NCBI RefSeq assembly: GCF_900119365.1
Contig: NZ_FPJO01000003.1
Location: forward strand, 310,001 to 374,000
Length of the DNA: 64,000 nt
Reading direction: 5' to 3'
Source: Streptomyces atratus
GTDB taxonomy: Bacteria; Actinomycetota; Actinomycetes; Streptomycetales; Streptomycetaceae
The translations under genes were made by a program, and so were the position numbers. Below are positions 33,567 to 41,740 of the stretch, in pieces (position 1 is the first letter of the stretch; each line of letters begins with the position of its first letter). The notes under the pieces were generated by a model, which had not been told where the DNA came from, did no database searches, and saw only the letters and a program-made list of their open reading frames with translations.

Positions 33567-34013
33567 ATGGACTGGAGCCACTACCGATTTGTGAGTATCT
33601 GGGACCTTCCTGCCCCGCCCGACGCCGTGTACGAGATTCTCGGACGCGCCGACGACTATCCGCGGTGGTGGCCACAGGTCCGCGAGGTCACCTCGGTCGA
33701 CGGGACCAGCGGCACCACCCGCATCCGCTCCTTCCTCCCGTACGACCTCGTCATGACCGTCCGCGAACGCCGCCGCGACCCCCGGGCCGGGGTCATCGAG
33801 GCGACGCTCGGCGGCGACCTCGACGGCTGGGTCCGCTGGACGGTCACTCCGCACGGCGGCGGCAGCCGGGCCGTCTACGAGCAGGAGGTCGACGTGCGCA
33901 GGCGGCTGATGCGGCTCCTGGCGGTGCCCGGACGCCCGGTGTTCCGGGCCAATCACGCCCTGATGATGCGCGCCGGACGGCGGGGTCTCGTGGCCAGGCT
34001 GGAAGGAGTTTGA
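33567..34013 (+). CDS. SRPBCC/polyketide cyclase-like protein
   Basis: A 148-residue START-like domain protein: the N-terminus (HYRFVSIWDLPAPPDAVYEI, then YPRWWPQV) has the SRPBCC hallmark of a strand, a helix and a Trp-rich turn, followed by a curved sheet (RIRSFLPYDLVMTVRE) and the long C-terminal helix. Such proteins bind hydrophobic ligands in a cavity; the ligand is unknown. CAGACT six bases before the ATG suggests a leaderless transcript. The stop codon lies within the -35 box of the downstream tRNA promoter. Confidence 0.82.
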   Translation: MDWSHYRFVSIWDLPAPPDAVYEILGRADDYPRWWPQVREVTSVDGTSGTTRIRSFLPYDLVMTVRERRRDPRAGVIEATLGGDLDGWVRWTVTPHGGGSRAVYEQEVDVRRRLMRLLAVPGRPVFRANHALMMRAGRRGLVARLEGV

Positions 34014-34039
34014 ACCGGACCCGCCGAGCCCTGTATGGT
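34010..34039 (+). promoter_or_regulatory. promoter of tRNA-Val(CAC) copy 2
   Basis: TTGAAC (34010-34015) and TATGGT (34034-34039) are spaced 18 bases apart, 13 bases before the mature tRNA. The -35 box overlaps the stop codon of the SRPBCC gene. Confidence 0.65.
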
Positions 34040-34052
34040 TCAACCCGTTCCC

Positions 34053-34124
34053 GGGCGATTAGCTCAGTGGGAGAGCGCTTCGTTCACACCGAAGAGGTCA
34101 CTGGTTCGAACCCAGTATCGCCCA
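34053..34124 (+). tRNA. tRNA-Val(CAC), copy 2
   Basis: Identical across all 72 bases to the copy at 30502-30573, including loop TTCACAC (CAC). No CCA is encoded. Confidence 0.95.
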
Positions 34125-34130
34125 CCCGGA

Positions 34131-34169
34131 AGAGGCCGGTCCGTCAGCAGAATCGACGGGCCGGCCTCT
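34131..34169 (+). terminator. terminator of tRNA-Val(CAC) copy 2
   Basis: AGAGGCCGGTCCGTC (34131-34145) pairs with GACGGGCCGGCCTCT (34155-34169) with one G-U, loop nine bases. Confidence 0.8.
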
Positions 34170-34179
34170 GCGTGTCCGG

Positions 34180-34905
34180 TCACGCCGCGGCGGGAAGATC
34201 CGGGCGCAGCGGCCAGGCCGGATCCACCATCTCCGCCGTGCCGTTCTTCGCGAACCATGCCTGGAGTCCACGCGCCTGCGCCGCGTGCCACACGGCCTGC
34301 AGGGTGTGCAGCTCCGGCGGGGTCAGCCGTTCCAGGCGGGATGAGAACCGCCGCCCCACCGCCCGTACCAACTCCAGCGAGGCCGCCGCGTCGGCCGCCG
34401 CGTCATGGGCGCCGTCGAGCACCACGCCGTACAGCTCGCACAGGTCGGTGAGGGTCCGCCGCCCCTTGCGGTAGCGGTCCAGATGCTTGTCGAGCACGCG
34501 CGGATCCAGCACGCACAGCGGGGAGTTCTGCAGATACGCCCCGAGCGACGAGGTGCGATGGCGCTTCAGCTCGCGGTCCAGCAGCGTCAGGTCGAACGGC
34601 GCGTTCATCACCACCAGCGGGCGCCCGGCCGCGCACTGCTCGGCCAGCGCACGGGCTATCTCCTCCACCACCGGCGCGGGCCAGCGACCGTTGCGCTGGA
34701 GGTGATCGTCGGTCAGACCGTGGATCTCGGTCGCCCCGACGGGCACCGGCACCCCCGGATTCACCAGCCAGCGGGTGACGCGCATCCGTCCGCCCGCCGC
34801 GTCCTGGACGACCAGGGCGGCCGAGACGATCCGGTCCCCCTCGACGTCGACTCCTGTTGTCTCGGTGTCAAAAGCGGCCAGCGGCCCCTCGTACCAGTGC
34901 GTCAT
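34180..34905 (-). CDS. DnaQ-like DEDDh 3'-5' exonuclease
   Basis: A 241-residue exonuclease of the DNA polymerase III epsilon/RNase T family. The acidic metal ligands are in AAFDTETTGVD (D13 and E15), VVMNAPFDLTLL (Asp of ExoII) and GAHDAAADAAAS (His and Asp of ExoIII, HxxxxD spacing). It lacks extra domains, so it is a free-standing nuclease acting in DNA repair, proofreading or RNA processing. GAGGAG is eight bases before the ATG at 34905. Similar genes are annotated as exonucleases in all Streptomyces. Confidence 0.9.
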   Translation of the reverse strand: MTHWYEGPLAAFDTETTGVDVEGDRIVSAALVVQDAAGGRMRVTRWLVNPGVPVPVGATEIHGLTDDHLQRNGRWPAPVVEEIARALAEQCAAGRPLVVMNAPFDLTLLDRELKRHRTSSLGAYLQNSPLCVLDPRVLDKHLDRYRKGRRTLTDLCELYGVVLDGAHDAAADAAASLELVRAVGRRFSSRLERLTPPELHTLQAVWHAAQARGLQAWFAKNGTAEMVDPAWPLRPDLPAAA

Positions 34906-35010
34906 CCCCGAACTCCTCGTGCCCGAACGGCAGATGGTGTGATTCCCCTGCCCGGTTCGGTGATACCCGCGCCCTTTGCCTGGTACGCCGTTTGCGGGGC
35001 GTCCCGTGCG

Positions 35011-35175
35011 GTGACAACACAGCTGAGGGGGGAGGAAGTTGTCCGTCACCCCGCACCGGAGAACCGATCGGCACAGCCCGGAAGGCACACGCAGCGGATC
35101 CCGACCTCGCGCATCTTCGACGACCGGGCGCTCTGCGAGATCATGACCCGCGTAGGGGCGGGAGGGAGACCCTGA
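35011..35175 (+). CDS. possible 54-residue ORF coupled to the next gene
   Basis: A GTG at 35011 opens a 54-codon frame ending TGA at 35173-35175, which overlaps the ATG of the next gene (TGATG). The C-terminal part (SRIFDDRALCEIMTRVGAGG) reads like a helix. The stop lies just after the ribosome site of the following gene, so coupling is possible. There is no ribosome site for the GTG and no family match, so this remains weak. Confidence 0.25.
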   Translation: MTTQLRGEEVVRHPAPENRSAQPGRHTQRIPTSRIFDDRALCEIMTRVGAGGRP

Positions 35176-36400
35176 TGCACCGGCCGATGGACGAGTACGC
35201 CGACGGAGCGATCCCGTCGGCCACCGGCCCGCACCCCGCCGAAGCCGCGGGACCGTGGCCCGACGCCCCCCGGCCGCCCGGGGACATCCCCGACCCCGCC
35301 CGCGTGGACCCCGCCGTCCTCGCCGCCCTGCTGGGCCGGCACGGCTGGCAGCGCCGCGGCGGGGCGGCCGGGCGCTACAGCCGCTGGTCCCCGACACCAC
35401 CGTCTTCCCCGACAGCGAGGACCTCCTCGGCGAGGCACTGACCGCCCTCGCCCGCAGCGCCGCCCCCTCCGCCCGCGAGGTCCTGGTCTCCCTCGCCGTG
35501 CCCAGCGACGAGATCCGCTGGTGGCGCGAGGTCCCCGAACCGCTCGCGGGAGCAGCGGGCGCGGCCGGCTGGACGGGGGCCGAGCGGCTGCACACCGCCG
35601 CCCGGCAGATACTGCTCGCCGGCACCCTCGCCGTACGGGGAAGCACCGGCTACCACGGCGCCCGTCACCGCCGCAGAGCCCGGTCGGCACTCGAAGGCAT
35701 CCTCGTCGGGCCCGCTCCCGGCGGCCGTGAGCTCGCCGTGTTCGTTCCGGTGGAACCGGGCCGCGCCGTCGCCGTACGCCTCTACCACGCCCTGCACGCC
35801 ACCCGCGAGGCCGTGGACTACCAGCGGGCCACCGGCGGCTTCGAAGCCTTCGACACCGCCGTCGAGGCGGGTGTCAGCCGGGAACTGACCGAGGCGGTCG
35901 TCGCGCTGGTCCGGGGCTCGGAGGGGGCGGGGATCGCCCTGGAGTGGGCGCCCGCCGCCGGAACCCCCGAGGGCTGCCCGGCCCGTCCCGAGCCGGTGGA
36001 GTTCTCACCGGGCGACCTGCCCGCCCTGCGCCGGGCGGGCGCCCGCTACCTGCGGGACGAGCCTGCCGTGACCGTACGGATCACCGGCGCGGTCGTCCGC
36101 ATGCGCCGCTCGGCACCCCGCGGCGCCGGGATCGTGCGGCTGCGGGTGCTGGCGGGCGCCGAGGTGCCGCACGTACGGCTGGAGCTGGACGAGGAGGCGT
36201 ACCGGATCGCCGGCCACGCCCACCTGGTGGGGCTGCCGATCCGGGTGGAGGGCAGGCTGGTCGGCCGCGGCGGCTTCCGGCGGCTGACCCGGACCTCGCA
36301 CGTCGTGCCCGTGCAGGTCGACGAGGCGGAGCGGGACCGGCTGATGAAGTCCCTCCAGGAGAACGTCGACCAGTTCGAGGAGGCGTGCACCGGCGAATAG
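35175..36400 (+). pseudogene. conserved hypothetical gene with an apparent frameshift
   Basis: The gene begins at ATG 35175 with GGAGGGAG six bases upstream and reads well for 72 codons (to GRYSRWS), then runs into a TGA at 35439. The protein-like sequence continues in another frame from about 35391 (PDTTVFPDSEDLLGEALTALAR) to a stop at 36400. One extra base in the CCCC run at 35389-35392, or a -1 shift there, would join them into ~408 residues. Function is unknown; the C-terminal region (HVRLELDEEAYRIAGHA; RVEGRLV) looks like a beta-rich domain. A sequencing error, a small deletion, a true lesion and programmed slippage are all possible. Confidence 0.7.
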
Positions 36401-36538
36401 GGCCGTGGGGGAGGGGACCGCGGCGGAGCGGGCGGGCTTCGTGCTCGACCGTTTCGCAGAGGGGGCCCGCGGCTCGGTACGATTCGTATCGCACGTGCAC
36501 CACGAACGCGTGCGTACCCCCTGAGTCAGGAGAGACCG

Positions 36539-38515
36539 GTGTCAGACGTCCGTGTGATCATCCAACGCGATTCCGAGCGGGAAGAGCGCGTGGTGACGAC
36601 GGGCACTACGGCAGCCGAGCTCTTCCCCGGCGAGCGCACCGTCGTCGCCGCCCGGGTCGCCGGTGAGCTGAAGGACCTCGCGTACGCCGTCGCCGACGGC
36701 GAGGTCGTCGAGCCCGTCGAGATCTCCTCCGAGGACGGCCTGAACATCCTGCGGCACTCCACCGCGCACGTGATGGCCCAGGCCGTGCAGCAGCTCTTCC
36801 CCGAGGCCAAGCTGGGCATCGGCCCGCCGGTCAAGGACGGCTTCTACTACGACTTCGACGTCGAGAAGCCGTTCACTCCCGAGGACCTCAAGGCCATCGA
36901 GAAGAAGATGCAGGAGATCCAGAAGCGGGGGCAGAAGTTCTCCCGCCGGGTCGTGACGGACGAGGCCGCCCGCGAGGAGCTGGCCGACGAGCCGTACAAG
37001 CTGGAGCTCATCGGCATCAAGGGCTCCGCGTCCTCGGACGACGGCGCGGACGTCGAGGTGGGCGGCGGCGAACTGACCATCTACGACAACCTCGACCCGA
37101 AGACCGGCGACCTGTGCTGGAAGGACCTCTGCCGGGGTCCGCACCTGCCGACCACCCGGTTCATCCCGGCGTTCAAGCTGATGCGCAACGCCGCGGCGTA
37201 CTGGCGCGGCAGCGAGAAGAACCCGATGCTCCAGCGCATCTACGGCACCGCGTGGCCCACCAAGGACGAGCTGAAGGCCCACCTGGAGTTCCTGGAGGAG
37301 GCCGCCAAGCGCGATCACCGCAAGCTCGGCAACGAGCTGGACCTCTTCTCCTTCCCGGACGAGATCGGCCCCGGTCTCGCGGTCTTCCACCCCAAGGGCG
37401 GCATCATCCGCCGCGCCATGGAGGACTACTCGCGCCGACGCCACGAGGAGGAGGGCTACGAGTTCGTCTACTCCCCGCACGCCACCAAGGGCAAGCTCTT
37501 CGAGAAGTCCGGCCACCTGGACTGGTACGCCGACGGCATGTACCCGCCCATGCAGCTCGACGACGGGGTGGACTACTACCTCAAGCCGATGAACTGCCCG
37601 ATGCACAACCTGATCTTTGACGCGCGCGGCCGCTCCTACCGTGAACTGCCGCTGCGCCTCTTCGAGTTCGGCACGGTGTACCGGTACGAGAAGTCCGGCG
37701 TGGTGCACGGCCTGACCCGCTCGCGCGGCTTCACGCAGGACGACGCGCACATCTACTGCACCAAGGAGCAGATGGCCCAGGAGCTCGACCGCACGCTCAC
37801 CTTCGTCCTGAACCTGCTGCGCGACTACGGTCTGACCGACTTCTACCTGGAGCTCTCCACCAAGGACCCGGAGAAGTTCGTCGGCTCCGACGAGATCTGG
37901 GAGGAGGCCACCGAGACGCTGCGCCAGGTCGCCGAGAAGCAGGGCCTGCCGCTGGTCCCGGACCCGGGCGGCGCCGCTTTCTACGGCCCGAAGATCTCGG
38001 TGCAGTGCAAGGACGCCATCGGCCGCACCTGGCAGATGTCGACCGTGCAGCTCGACTTCAACCTCCCGGAGCGCTTCGACCTGGAGTACACCGGCCCGGA
38101 CGGCACCAAGCAGCGCCCGGTCATGATTCACCGTGCCCTGTTCGGTTCCATCGAGCGCTTCTTCGCGGTGCTCCTGGAGCACTACGCGGGTGCGTTCCCG
38201 GTGTGGCTGGCCCCGGTCCAGGCGGTCGGCATCCCGATCGGCGACGCGCACATCCCGTACCTCCAGGAATTCGCGGCCAAGGCCCGGAAGAAGGGGCTGC
38301 GGGTCGACGTGGACGCCTCCTCCGACCGGATGCAGAAGAAGATCCGCAACCAGCAGAAGGCCAAGGTGCCCTTCATGATCATCGCGGGTGATGAGGACAT
38401 GGCCAACGGCGCCGTCTCCTTCCGCTACCGCGACGGGTCGCAGGAGAACGGCATCCCGGTCGAGGACGCCATCGCCAAGATCCAGAAGGCCGTCGAGGAC
38501 CGCGTCCAGGTCTGA
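36539..38515 (+). CDS. thrS: threonyl-tRNA synthetase
   Basis: A 658-residue class II aminoacyl-tRNA synthetase. It has an N-terminal TGS domain (1 to ~65), a second-additional domain with [12 protein letters not shown] typical of the editing site (HxxxH), the catalytic core with zinc-ligand Cys in MNCPMHN, motif 2 ([24 protein letters not shown]) and motif 3 ([11 protein letters not shown]), and the C-terminal anticodon-binding domain. The GTG at 36539 has AGGAGAG six bases upstream. Length and order are standard. No T-box leader is apparent. It ends at a strong hairpin shared with the convergent channel gene. Confidence 0.98.
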   Translation: MSDVRVIIQRDSEREERVVTTGTTAAELFPGERTVVAARVAGELKDLAYAVADGEVVEPVEISSEDGLNILRHSTAHVMAQAVQQLFPEAKLGIGPPVKDGFYYDFDVEKPFTPEDLKAIEKKMQEIQKRGQKFSRRVVTDEAAREELADEPYKLELIGIKGSASSDDGADVEVGGGELTIYDNLDPKTGDLCWKDLCRGPHLPTTRFIPAFKLMRNAAAYWRGSEKNPMLQRIYGTAWPTKDELKAHLEFLEEAAKRDHRKLGNELDLFSFPDEIGPGLAVFHPKGGIIRRAMEDYSRRRHEEEGYEFVYSPHATKGKLFEKSGHLDWYADGMYPPMQLDDGVDYYLKPMNCPMHNLIFDARGRSYRELPLRLFEFGTVYRYEKSGVVHGLTRSRGFTQDDAHIYCTKEQMAQELDRTLTFVLNLLRDYGLTDFYLELSTKDPEKFVGSDEIWEEATETLRQVAEKQGLPLVPDPGGAAFYGPKISVQCKDAIGRTWQMSTVQLDFNLPERFDLEYTGPDGTKQRPVMIHRALFGSIERFFAVLLEHYAGAFPVWLAPVQAVGIPIGDAHIPYLQEFAAKARKKGLRVDVDASSDRMQKKIRNQQKAKVPFMIIAGDEDMANGAVSFRYRDGSQENGIPVEDAIAKIQKAVEDRVQV

Positions 38516-38527
38516 CCGGCACACGGC

Positions 38528-38568
38528 AGGAGGCCCCCGGAGAGCTACTCGCGCTCCGGGGGCCTCCT
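38528..38568. terminator. bidirectional terminator between thrS and the channel gene
   Basis: A perfect 15-bp stem, AGGAGGCCCCCGGAG (38528-38542) and its complement (38554-38568), with an 11-base loop. The right arm is inside the 3' end of the channel gene, whose stop codon lies in the loop. Confidence 0.85.
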
Positions 38569-39222
38569 CTCGTCCTCCCGGGTGAAGACCTGCACCAGCC
38601 ACGACGAGAACGACCCCGTCACCGCTCCCAGCAGCGCCAGCCCGCAGGCCATCAGGCCCGAGGCCACGATCCGGCCGCCCGGCGTGACCGGCACCGTGTC
38701 CCCGTACCCCACGGTCGTCAGCGTCTCGCACGCCCACCACACCGAGTCACCGAAGGTACGGATCGACGCCCCCGGCGCCTTGTGCTCCTGGTCGTAGACG
38801 GCGAGCGCGGCGGAGAAGCCGAGCAGCAGGGCGGTCGCCCCGGCGTAGGCGATCACGCGGGCGTACAGGCTCAGCCACGGCCGCTCCTGTCGCTGCTGGA
38901 CCGCGGTGTAGACCCGGATCAGGCGCAGCGGCCGCAGCAGCGGAAGCAGCAGCACCACCGTGTCCAGCCAGTGCACCCGCACGAAGCGGAGACCGAGGCC
39001 GCTGAGCCGGATCCGTACGGCGTAGTCCGCCGCGAAGACCAGCCAGGTGACACCGACCAGCGCGAGGGCGATGTCCCGCCAGGGCCCGGTGTCCGCAGGG
39101 GCGAGCACGCGGACCGCGTAGCCGAGCAGGAAGAGCAGCGAGGCGCCGAAGAGCGGCACTTCCGTGCGTTGCTCCCAGCGCCGGAAGCGAAGAGGGGCGG
39201 AGTCGGCGGACTGGTCGCTCAT
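38545..39222 (-). CDS. potassium channel protein (TTVGYGD filter)
   Basis: A 225-residue ion channel subunit with about six hydrophobic segments. The pore loop carries the K+ selectivity filter TTVGYGD (169-175), between WWACETL and the inner helix GRIVASGLMACGLALLGAVTG. Before it, a short S4-like stretch (LRPLRLIRVY, 96-105) hints at a reduced voltage sensor, giving a Kv-like 6-TM plan without a cytoplasmic regulatory domain. The start is the ATG at 39222. It is divergent from the HIT gene, with about 80 bases between, and separates it from thrS. Confidence 0.9.
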   Translation of the reverse strand: MSDQSADSAPLRFRRWEQRTEVPLFGASLLFLLGYAVRVLAPADTGPWRDIALALVGVTWLVFAADYAVRIRLSGLGLRFVRVHWLDTVVLLLPLLRPLRLIRVYTAVQQRQERPWLSLYARVIAYAGATALLLGFSAALAVYDQEHKAPGASIRTFGDSVWWACETLTTVGYGDTVPVTPGGRIVASGLMACGLALLGAVTGSFSSWLVQVFTREDERRPPERE

Positions 39223-39287
39223 CGCCTCAGCATCGCCGTACGCCGGCGGGTGCGGCCCCGGCGACACGCACCCCGGGAGCGAAGCAA

Positions 39288-39293
39288 TATGCT
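39288..39293 (+). promoter_or_regulatory. -10 box of a leaderless HIT-gene mRNA
   Basis: TATGCT ends seven bases before the ATG at 39301; no ribosome site precedes it. The same box contains an in-frame upstream ATG (39289), disfavoured because it would lie in the promoter. Confidence 0.5.
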
Positions 39294-39300
39294 GATCGCC

Positions 39301-39849
39301 ATGACGAGTGAGCCGGAGCAGCAGATCGGAGTGGGAACGCCCGACGCGTTCCAGCGCCTGTGGACGCCCCACCGGATGGCGTACATCCAGGGCGAGAACA
39401 AGCCGACCGGTCCGGAGGCCGGCGACGGCTGTCCGTTCTGCGGGATCCCGTCGAATTCGGACGAGGACGGGCTCGTCGTCGCGCGTGGCAAGCATGTCTA
39501 CGCCGTGCTGAATCTGTACCCGTACAACGGCGGGCATCTGATGGTGGTGCCGTACCGGCATGTCGCCGACTACACGGAGCTGGACGGCCCGGAGACCATG
39601 GAGCTGGCCGATTTCACCAAGCGGGCGATGGTGGCTCTGCGGACGGCCTCGGGAGCGCACGGATTCAACATCGGCATGAACCAGGGCGCGGTGGCGGGGG
39701 CCGGCATCGCGGCCCATCTGCACCAGCATCTGGTGCCGCGCTGGGGTGGCGACACCAACTTCATGCCGGTGGTCGGACACACCAAGGTGCTGCCGCAGCT
39801 GCTCGCCGACACCCGCAAGATGCTGGCCGACGCCTGGCCCGTCGACTGA
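39301..39849 (+). CDS. HIT family hydrolase, Ap4A phosphorylase-like
   Basis: A 182-residue histidine-triad protein. The triad is HLHQH (139-143, HxHxH) with the active His in HLVPRW context; CPFC (44-47) with nearby His gives a zinc-binding site. The N-terminal extension (residues 1-30, with RLWTPHRMAYI) matches the actinobacterial Ap4A phosphorylase subgroup, of which M. tuberculosis Rv2613c is the named example. It would phosphorolyse diadenosine tetraphosphate to ATP/ADP. Aminoacyl-tRNA synthetases make Ap4A as a by-product, and thrS is nearby, so the neighbourhood is suggestive. Confidence 0.88.
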   Translation: MTSEPEQQIGVGTPDAFQRLWTPHRMAYIQGENKPTGPEAGDGCPFCGIPSNSDEDGLVVARGKHVYAVLNLYPYNGGHLMVVPYRHVADYTELDGPETMELADFTKRAMVALRTASGAHGFNIGMNQGAVAGAGIAAHLHQHLVPRWGGDTNFMPVVGHTKVLPQLLADTRKMLADAWPVD

Positions 39850-39873
39850 CCCCGGCTGCCGCTTTCCGACGGG

Positions 39874-39900
39874 GCCGCCCCGGCTTCCTGCCGGGGCGGC
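39874..39900 (+). terminator. terminator after the HIT gene
   Basis: GCCGCCCCGGC (39874-39884) pairs with GCCGGGGCGGC (39890-39900) across TTCCT and is followed by TTT, close to a classical intrinsic terminator. Confidence 0.85.
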
Positions 39901-39922
39901 TTTCGCCTGTCCGGGCGGCCGG

Positions 39923-41593
39923 CTACGCGTCGTAGACGTCCGCCTTGCGCGGGGTCGGGTCCTGGACCGCGCCGCTCAGCACCATCGAGCGGTTGTCGAA
40001 GCGCTCGGTGTCGACGCCGTTCTCATCAAGAACGCGCAGGGCGGCGCTGTGGACGGCGCGCAGGACGGGTGTGGCGGCGCGCATCGCGTCGTCCGCCATG
40101 AAGCGGTGGCGCCACGGCTTCTCGGCCCAGGCATGACGCAGGCCGAACGGCTCGGGCAGGGCGATCTTGCCGCCCAGGTAGTCCAGCAGCGGCGGGTACC
40201 AGGTGAACGGGGCACGCAGGGCGAGGCGGACGACCTCACTGGACTCGACCAGCGGGAGCGTGATGTCGCGGGTCTCCCAGAACCGGACGGTCTTGTTGAC
40301 GGTCTTGGTCTTGGCCGCGGGCTTGCTGGTGAAGAGCGAGTGGACCGGGCCGAGCGCGTGTCCGGTGACCTCGATGCGCAGGGTTTCGTGGAGCACCGTG
40401 ACCGTGATCATCATCGTGATGATCAACTGGCCTTCCCAGAGAGTGAACTGGACGCCCAGATAGTGCCGGTCACCGCTGCCGAACTGCTGGTGGTTGCAGA
40501 TCCGCTGTATCTCGTGCGGCTTGACCTGGAAGGTGGCGACGTCCTCGCCGTCGGGGCGGGAGACCGAGTCGGCGTTCTCCCCGACGGGGGACACGATCCA
40601 GTGGGTGACCGACGGGGTGGGGAACCCCCCGGTGTTCAGCGGACCGCGCTCCAGCACCTTGAGCTGGTCGTGGATGGCCCGTACCAGGTCCCAGCTGCGG
40701 AACTGGTGGAACTCCTTGCCGGGCTCCTTGGGGACCAGCTCCTCGGCGAGCTGCCAGCTGCCCCAGCGGGTGCCCATGCCGAGGATTCCCTTGGGGCCCG
40801 CGTAGAACACCGAGTTCGACTGCTGCTCGGCAGAGAGCTTCTCCAGACCCTGGCGGAGCGCCTCGCGTGAAGTCTCGTTGGGGTTCTTCGGCACTGCCTC
40901 GGGGATCTTGGCGATGACACCGCCGCCGGAGAGCAGCCCTTCCCACCGGGCGCGCATGTCCTTGGCGGAGGACTCGGCGATCCGTTTGGCGATGAACCAG
41001 CCGACGACGGGGGCGACGATCATCGCGCGGACGTAGAGCGCCAGGAACCCGTTGAGCGGCAGGCCGACCATGAAGACCAGCGCCACGATGCCGATGATCG
41101 GGAGCAGCGCGCCGCCCAGGGCGGAGAGCGCCTTGTCCTTGGTGTTGCCGAGGTAGTCGCGCAGGCGGAACGCGAGGACCCACAGGATCATGCCGGGCAG
41201 GAAGAAGAAGCCGAACAGGGCGGTGACGGCGGTGAGTTTGGTGTCGCGGCTCTTGCGGAGGCGGGTCGCGGACAGGCAGTGCTCGACGACGGTCTGCGGG
41301 TCGGTCCCGAAGGACTGGATGAGGGCCTTGCGGGCGCCGCCCAGCATGCGTTCCTGCACGGCGCGGGAGAACGCCTCGCCGAGATTGGGCTTGAAGTAGT
41401 CGGACCTGAAGAGCTTGGAACGGCCCACCTTGACTTCGGACTTGTGCCATTCGCTGTTGGCGTCAAGGATTTTCTCCACCGGGCTGTCGCGGTACGCGGC
41501 GGAGGCGAGGGCGTTCGTCGCCACCGCCTGTCCGCCCGAACCCTGGAGCGGGATCTGTGCTCCGGGAGAGAAATCGAATCCGTCGCTGGCCAC
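39923..41593 (-). CDS. conserved actinobacterial membrane protein of unknown function
   Basis: A 556-residue protein. The first ~120 residues are soluble and end in SATRLRKSRDTKLT. Hydrophobic segments follow: AVTALFGFFFLPGMILWVLA, then GGALLPIIGIVALVFMVGLPL and LALYVRAMIVAPVVGWFIA. The C-terminal half is soluble and contains WIVSPVGENADSVSRPDG and GSGDRHYLGVQFTLWEGQ, with Trp-rich strands. I do not recognise a catalytic motif. The start is taken as the GTG at 41593 (GGGGG five bases upstream); a GTG at 41605 is an alternative. It is downstream of, and parallel to, the EF-G-like gene with ~150 bases between. Confidence 0.75.
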   Translation of the reverse strand: MASDGFDFSPGAQIPLQGSGGQAVATNALASAAYRDSPVEKILDANSEWHKSEVKVGRSKLFRSDYFKPNLGEAFSRAVQERMLGGARKALIQSFGTDPQTVVEHCLSATRLRKSRDTKLTAVTALFGFFFLPGMILWVLAFRLRDYLGNTKDKALSALGGALLPIIGIVALVFMVGLPLNGFLALYVRAMIVAPVVGWFIAKRIAESSAKDMRARWEGLLSGGGVIAKIPEAVPKNPNETSREALRQGLEKLSAEQQSNSVFYAGPKGILGMGTRWGSWQLAEELVPKEPGKEFHQFRSWDLVRAIHDQLKVLERGPLNTGGFPTPSVTHWIVSPVGENADSVSRPDGEDVATFQVKPHEIQRICNHQQFGSGDRHYLGVQFTLWEGQLIITMMITVTVLHETLRIEVTGHALGPVHSLFTSKPAAKTKTVNKTVRFWETRDITLPLVESSEVVRLALRAPFTWYPPLLDYLGGKIALPEPFGLRHAWAEKPWRHRFMADDAMRAATPVLRAVHSAALRVLDENGVDTERFDNRSMVLSGAVQDPTPRKADVYDA

Positions 41594-41740
41594 TGTCGCC
41601 CCCACTCGCCGCCGAGGAACTGCTCCTGCGGCTGTTTCCCAACTGCCGTGCCCGGCACACCTTCTGAGCTGGGACCAAAGCGTATCGTCCGGAACGCTGC
41701 GCCGCCCGCCCCTGTGGACAAAGACGGGCGGCATGGCTGG

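Noticed and set aside
30533-33568. 1011-codon minus-strand frame over the giant membrane gene and tRNA-Val
   Set aside because: It runs through a tRNA and is Gly/Arg/Ala-rich; the 857-residue hydrophobic frame is the real gene.
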